In this document: positions 6,982 to 10,253 of the stretch, piece by piece
How positions within the stretch are numbered: position 1 is the stretch's first letter
How the letters are laid out: every line of letters starts with the position of its first letter
Assembly (NCBI GenBank): GCA_009787685.1
Contig: WQSV01000036.1
Span: 1 to 10,253 of the forward strand
Reading direction: 5' to 3'
DNA length: 10,253 bases
DNA from: Bacillota bacterium
Lineage (GTDB): Bacteria > Bacillota > Clostridia > Christensenellales > Pumilibacteraceae
Notes under the pieces: model-generated
Database searches by the model: none
What the model saw: the letters and a program-made list of their open reading frames with translations, nothing else
What the model was told of the DNA's origin: nothing
Position numbers and translations under genes: made by a program

Positions 6982-7590
6982 ATGCACAGAAACAATTTTA
7001 TAACTGACGCACTCGTTCCTATTGTTATTGAACACACTAGTAAAGGTGAGAGGTCATATGACATTTATTCAAGACTACTTGAAGACAGAATAATTTTCTT
7101 AACGGGAGAAGTCAACGACTATAGCGCTGACCTAGTCATTGCTCAATTGCTCCATTTGGAAGGAAAAGATCCAGAAAAAGACATAAGTCTTTATATAAAT
7201 TCTCCGGGAGGTTCAGTCACTGCTGGAATGGGAATCTATGACACAATGAACTATATCAAATGCGACGTCAACACTATTTGCGTTGGAATGGCTGCGTCAA
7301 TGGGTGCTTTCCTTCTTTCGGCGGGTGCAAAAGGCAAACGTTTTGCTCTTCCAAACAGTGAAATAATGATTCACCAGCCATCTGGTGGCTCAATGGGTCA
7401 AGCATCTGATATGATTATTGCTGCTGAACGCATTGCAAGAATCAGAAAAAAATTGAACAAAATCTTGTCGGAAAACACTGGGCAACCAATGGAGCGCATC
7501 GAAAGAGATGTTGACCGTGACTATTACATGACAGCAGACGAAGCGTTGAAGTATGGACTAATCGACAAAGTCTATTCTCGCAGAAAGTAA
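6982..7590 (+). CDS. clpP: ATP-dependent Clp protease proteolytic subunit
   Basis: Serine peptidase forming the 14-subunit chamber that degrades proteins unfolded by ClpX (or ClpA/ClpC). All catalytic residues are present: Ser106 in GMAASMGAF, His131 in MIHQPSGG and Asp180 in DRDYYM. The oxyanion-loop sequence SPGGSVTAGMGIYD (74-87) is intact. At 202 aa the length is normal. The first 15 or so residues look like the propeptide and axial loops that are normally processed. AAGGAG (6965-6970) is 11 bases from the ATG. The gene sits between tig and clpX in the classic order. Confidence 0.97.
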   Translation: MHRNNFITDALVPIVIEHTSKGERSYDIYSRLLEDRIIFLTGEVNDYSADLVIAQLLHLEGKDPEKDISLYINSPGGSVTAGMGIYDTMNYIKCDVNTICVGMAASMGAFLLSAGAKGKRFALPNSEIMIHQPSGGSMGQASDMIIAAERIARIRKKLNKILSENTGQPMERIERDVDRDYYMTADEALKYGLIDKVYSRRK

Positions 7591-7619
7591 GAAACAAAAA
7601 TAATAATAACAAATTTCAA

Positions 7620-7655
7620 AGTAGTAGGGGGTGGTATTTTGTCGCCCGCACTACT
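7620..7655 (+). other. Hairpin in the clpP-clpX intergenic leader
   Basis: AGTAGT (7620-7625) pairs with ACTACT (7650-7655). After a 2x2 mismatch, GGG (7628-7630) pairs with CCC (7645-7647). An A run rather than a T run follows, so it is not a terminator. It could be an mRNA stabiliser or processing site tuning clpX output relative to clpP. The role is inferred. Confidence 0.35.
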
Positions 7656-7677
7656 AAAAAAACAGAGAGGCGACTAG
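7639..7677 (+). CDS. Possible 12-residue leader peptide before clpX
   Basis: TTG at 7639 opens a short frame, MSPALLKKQRGD, stopping at TAG 7675-7677, two bases before the clpX start at 7680. It is preceded by AGGGGGTGGT (7626-7635), which matches 8 of 10 bases of the ideal Shine-Dalgarno AGGAGGTGAT, a stronger site than the one before clpX itself. Such a frame could couple ribosome entry to clpX. It may also be chance, since a frame this short has no coding statistics. Confidence 0.25.
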   Translation: MSPALLKKQRGD

Positions 7678-7679
7678 AT

Positions 7680-9011
7680 TTGGCAAACAAAAATAATAAT
7701 AATTCAAACGAACCAAAATGCAGTTTTTGCGACAAACTAAAATCACAAACAAAACATCTTGTCACAGGACCAGAGGATGTTTTTATTTGTGATGTTTGCG
7801 TTGGAATTTGCAACGACATGATGATTGAAGAGCAAGAGCAGAGCAACGAACTTGAACTAGTGAAATTGCCGTGTCCAGAAGAAATTAAAAAAGTTCTTGA
7901 CGATTTTATTGTTGGGCAAGACCAAGCAAAAAGAGTTTTGTCTGTTGCGGTCTATAATCATTACAAAAGAGTCAACCATAATTTGACTCAAAAATCAAAA
8001 AGCAAAAAAGACAAAGATGACAATGAGGTTGAACTTAAAAAAAGTAATATTTTGATGCTCGGGCCGACTGGAAGTGGAAAAACACTTCTTGCCCAAACGC
8101 TTTCAAAAGTTCTTGATGTTCCTTTTGCAATAGCAGATGCAACAACATTAACAGAAGCGGGCTATGTTGGCGAAGATGTTGAGAATATTTTGTTGAAACT
8201 TTTGCAAAGCGCAAATTTTGATGTTGCGAAAGCACAAAAAGGCATTATATACGTCGACGAAATAGACAAAATAGCAAGAAAAGGTGAGAACATGAGCATC
8301 ACTCGCGATGTTTCTGGCGAAGGTGTTCAACAGTGTCTTCTCAAAATAATGGAAAGCACCATTGCATCAGTTCCTCCAACTGGCGGAAGAAAGCACCCTC
8401 AACAGGAATGTATTAACGTTGACACAACAAACATTTTGTTCATTTTCGGTGGAGCTTTCGTTGGATTGGACAAAATAATTCAAGTTCGTGATGAGAGTGC
8501 AAGCCTCGGTTTTGGTGGAACAGTTTTGACAAAAGAAGAGCAACTCAAAAAGTCACTTGAAGATGTCCAGCCACAAGACCTTGTTAAATATGGTCTTATT
8601 CCAGAGTTCATTGGACGTGTTCCAGTTGTTGTGACGCTTTCAGCACTCGACAAGGACGCATTGAAACAAATTTTGACAAAGCCAAAAGATGCAATAACAA
8701 AGCAATATGAACTTCTTCTCAAAATGGATGGAATAGAGTTGGAATTTGACTCAAAAGCAGTTGACGCTATTGCCGAAAAAGCAATAGCATTGAAAACTGG
8801 TGCAAGAGGGTTGAGAACAATAATGGAAGACGCTATGCTTGAGATAATGTATAAAGCGCCAAGCGATAAGTCAATTGGAAAAATAATCGTCACTCCAGAA
8901 TGTATTTTGGAAAAGCACCAGCCGATAATCAAAAAAATTGCAAAAGATTTAAAAGAGAAAAAACAACCAGACTTAAAAATTGAAGAAGAGAATGAAAAAG
9001 AAATAGCTTAA
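7680..9011 (+). CDS. clpX: ClpX, AAA+ unfoldase of the ClpXP protease
   Basis: ATP-driven unfoldase feeding ClpP, 443 aa. The N-terminal zinc-binding domain has Cys14, Cys17, Cys37 and Cys40. Walker A is GPTGSGKT at 128-135, pore loop 1 GYVGED at 161-166, Walker B with IIYVDEIDK at 189-197, the RKH pore loop at 237-239, the ClpP-docking tripeptide as LGF at 276-278 (IGF in E. coli), the Arg finger in EFIGRVP at 309-315, and sensor 2 GARGLR at 374-379. The acidic/basic C-terminal tail (about 424-443) is variable in the family. The start is TTG at 7680, chosen because GAGG (7667-7670) lies 9 bases upstream, the product begins MANKNNNN directly before the zinc domain, and no upstream ATG or GTG in frame has a Shine-Dalgarno. 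No lon follows; a terminator does. Confidence 0.96.
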   Translation: MANKNNNNSNEPKCSFCDKLKSQTKHLVTGPEDVFICDVCVGICNDMMIEEQEQSNELELVKLPCPEEIKKVLDDFIVGQDQAKRVLSVAVYNHYKRVNHNLTQKSKSKKDKDDNEVELKKSNILMLGPTGSGKTLLAQTLSKVLDVPFAIADATTLTEAGYVGEDVENILLKLLQSANFDVAKAQKGIIYVDEIDKIARKGENMSITRDVSGEGVQQCLLKIMESTIASVPPTGGRKHPQQECINVDTTNILFIFGGAFVGLDKIIQVRDESASLGFGGTVLTKEEQLKKSLEDVQPQDLVKYGLIPEFIGRVPVVVTLSALDKDALKQILTKPKDAITKQYELLLKMDGIELEFDSKAVDAIAEKAIALKTGARGLRTIMEDAMLEIMYKAPSDKSIGKIIVTPECILEKHQPIIKKIAKDLKEKKQPDLKIEEENEKEIA

Positions 9012-9107
9012 AAAACGAGAGTAGCTCTTGTTCTCAACCAGTGTTCGGTCTGTCTTTAAGTGCAGTGTCCAGCCAAATGGAGAGTTGTTAGATATCAAAA
9101 AAAATTT

Positions 9108-9151
9108 AAAATCACAGATTTAACTTTCTTAAATCTGTGATTTTTTGTTTT
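9108..9151 (+). terminator. Terminator of the tig-clpP-clpX unit
   Basis: A 16-bp perfect stem pairs 9108-9123 with 9129-9144 around a 5-base loop, with T6-G-T4 at 9141-9151. The 96 bases between the clpX stop and this stem contain nothing I can assign beyond a tiny AGAG-tag-CTCT hairpin. Confidence 0.9.
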
Positions 9152-9172
9152 ATATGGGTAAATTAATTAATG

Positions 9173-9416
9173 TTGTCAATCAATAAGCACTTGAGGGTCT
9201 TCGACCTTTCTATTGAAGAATTTCTAGTAAAATAAATTTTTTACAAAAGTATTGAAGATTATTGATAAGGGTCTTGACCCTCCTAACGCTGAATGCAAAT
9301 GCACGCAGAACCCGGCAAACCAGTCGAAGACTGTTGACAAGGGTCTTCGACCCCTTTGTGAGGATGTTTCTAATTAATAGCAATCTCCGACAAAAGCATT
9401 GAAGATGCTTGACAAG
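9173..9416. repeat. Cluster of four diverged palindromic repeats, about 72-base period
   Basis: Non-coding. Four related units can be lined up on their TTGA core, at 9191, 9262, 9334 and 9409, spaced 71, 72 and 75 bases. The fullest unit (about 9321-9353) consists of hairpin CAGTC-GAA-GACTG (9321-9333), linker TTGACAA (9334-9340) and hairpin GGGTC-TTC-GACCC (9341-9353). Unit 1 keeps mainly the second hairpin (9194-9208). Unit 2 (9243-9281) has AGGGTC-TT-GACCCT. Unit 4 (9390-9416) keeps the first hairpin AAGCAT-TGAAG-ATGCTT (9394-9410) and TTGACAAG but loses the second. Units 2 and 4 agree at 23 of 27 bases (9243-9269 against 9390-9416). The stretches between units, of roughly 35-40 bases, are unrelated to each other. 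No open frame, transposase or tRNA is seen. Nature unknown. Confidence 0.7.
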
Positions 9417-9437
9417 TTGCGTAAAATTTGATATTAT
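9409..9437 (+). promoter_or_regulatory. Promoter of the Cys-rich lipoprotein gene, built on a repeat unit
   Basis: TTGACA (9409-9414), a 17-base spacer and TATTAT (9432-9437). The -35 box is the TTGACA core of the last repeat. The predicted start, near 9444, leaves only about 4 bases before the ATG at 9448. An alternative -10, TATAAT at 9437-9442, would need a 22-base spacer. Confidence 0.6.
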
Positions 9438-9447
9438 ATAATCGAGT

Positions 9448-10253
9448 ATGAAACATTATAAAAAAATATTCACAATCATAGTTTTAACATTTATAATGGC
9501 TATGTCAGTTGTTATTCTTCCCGCATGCCATTTTTCGTCGAGTGTCAGTTGGAGTGGGCATGTCGTGGTGGCGGAAAATGATATGGGAGAGAGAGTAGAA
9601 AATGGAGCGTTTGTTCATTCTAATTTTGTTGTTTTTTCGTGGGAAACTTTGCCAGAAAACTATGTAATGAGAATATCAGTAGAGAAATCAAATCGAAATG
9701 ATAGCAACTACTTTGACGTGATCTATCCATTGTCACAGTGGACTTTAACCGATATTGGAAGGGATATTGATTTTTATTTAACCTTCACAATGATTCCATA
9801 TGAATCTATTTTCGTTTGTGAATGCAATCAGTATTGTGATAAGTATTGCGAATGTGTTGAATGCCCATATGAGCCAGCAATTGATTTGTGTGCTGAATGC
9901 GAAGGTTGCAAGGATTGTTGTGTGGGATACGATTATTGCGAAGGGTGTGAATATTGTGGCTTTTTTTGTGAATATTGCCAAAATAGAGAGAGCGTGTGTG
10001 TTTTGATTGAAATATTTGTTTCTCGCGGACTTCCAATGTTTCAGTGGAGAATCTATAATCAACATGGTGATGTGATTGAGACAACGCCTATTTTAGACAA
10101 AGAGTATTGGCATCAAGCAAGGGTTCAAATTGGAGATGAAATAAGAATTTTTTGGGGAATAGCGACATTTAGTCCGCAGACTTCTCATGTCATAATAACG
10201 TCGTATTCTGGGATTGTTGGAGGGGCGCAATATTCGTTTTTGAACCGTTTCCC
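9448..10253 (+). CDS. Putative lipoprotein with a 17-cysteine segment (partial, runs off the window)
   Basis: An open frame of 268 complete codons with no stop before the window edge. A basic start (MKHYKKIFTIIV) and hydrophobic core lead to lipobox LPAC, with the lipidated cysteine at Cys27, so the product should be anchored on the outer face of the membrane. Residues about 28-120 and 185-268 look like beta-rich extracellular sequence (NFVVFSWETLPENYVMRISV; FQWRIYNQHGDVIE). Between them, residues 124-184 hold 17 Cys in 61 positions, many as C-x-x-C with acidic or aromatic filling (CVEC, CAEC, CEGC, CEYC). This is typical of a disulfide-rich or metal-binding insert. No Shine-Dalgarno is visible; the ATG is chosen because later Met codons would destroy the signal peptide. 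I do not recognise the family. Antisense frames over 9778-10084 mirror the TGT/TGC-rich codons and are not genes. Confidence 0.75.
   Translation, partial: MKHYKKIFTIIVLTFIMAMSVVILPACHFSSSVSWSGHVVVAENDMGERVENGAFVHSNFVVFSWETLPENYVMRISVEKSNRNDSNYFDVIYPLSQWTLTDIGRDIDFYLTFTMIPYESIFVCECNQYCDKYCECVECPYEPAIDLCAECEGCKDCCVGYDYCEGCEYCGFFCEYCQNRESVCVLIEIFVSRGLPMFQWRIYNQHGDVIETTPILDKEYWHQARVQIGDEIRIFWGIATFSPQTSHVIITSYSGIVGGAQYSFLNRF

Noticed and set aside
7620..7665. Terminator between clpP and clpX
   Set aside because: The hairpin is followed by A, not T, and has an internal mismatch, so transcription should continue into clpX.
9012..9107. RNA gene or tRNA downstream of clpX
   Set aside because: I could not fold a cloverleaf or any conserved small RNA here; only a trivial AGAG/CTCT hairpin is visible.
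9173..9416. Active CRISPR array
   Set aside because: Spacing looks CRISPR-like, but units differ at many positions, one loses its 5' half and another its 3' half, and no cas genes are present. CRISPR repeats are normally near identical.
9778..10084. Antisense frames and a short plus-strand frame (9800-10006) over the Cys-rich segment
   Set aside because: They are shadows of the biased TGT/TGC/GAA codons of the lipoprotein. None has a Shine-Dalgarno or a recognisable domain.

Overview
The window is AT-rich bacterial chromosome from a Gram-positive-type organism, most likely an uncultured low-GC clostridial member of the Bacillota. The signs are AT-rich codon use, strong AAGGAGGTG-type Shine-Dalgarno sequences, textbook TTGACA-N17-TATAAT promoters, Rho-independent terminators with long T runs, a YtrA-type GntR/ABC module, an RqcH of the B. 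subtilis type and a tig-clpP-clpX run. Rank below phylum cannot be settled from the sequence alone.

Layout. (1) 36-1178: a compact two-repeat FtsX-type ABC permease, probably the last gene of an operon entering from the left, closed by a terminator at 1200-1234. (2) 1279-3386: a self-contained operon of a GntR/YtrA-type repressor, an ABC ATPase and a six-helix ABC-2-like permease. The three genes overlap by a few bases and are driven by a consensus promoter lying inside a palindromic TGTATATA...TATATACA operator. (3) 3397-5431, minus strand: rqcH (ribosome-associated quality control), then a 70-residue ferritin-like protein. They share a bidirectional terminator with the operon to their left. 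(4) 5438-5500: back-to-back promoters whose -35 boxes form an inverted repeat. They drive rqcH leftwards and tig rightwards. (5) 5543-9011: tig (trigger factor), clpP and clpX, ended by a strong terminator at 9108-9151. (6) 9173-9416: a non-coding cluster of four diverged palindromic repeats at 71-75 base spacing. The last copy supplies the -35 box of the next promoter. (7) 9448 to the window end: a lipoprotein of unknown function, truncated by the edge, carrying a 61-residue segment with 17 cysteines.

How it fits together. Regions 3-5 form a protein quality-control neighbourhood. Trigger factor receives nascent chains, RqcH adds alanine tails to chains stuck on split ribosomes, and ClpXP degrades alanine-tailed proteins in B. 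subtilis. Regions 1 and 2 are membrane export/stress functions. The parts that fit known families least are the repeat cluster, the Cys-rich lipoprotein, the half-size ferritin-like protein and the two apparently leaderless starts (rqcH and the lipoprotein).
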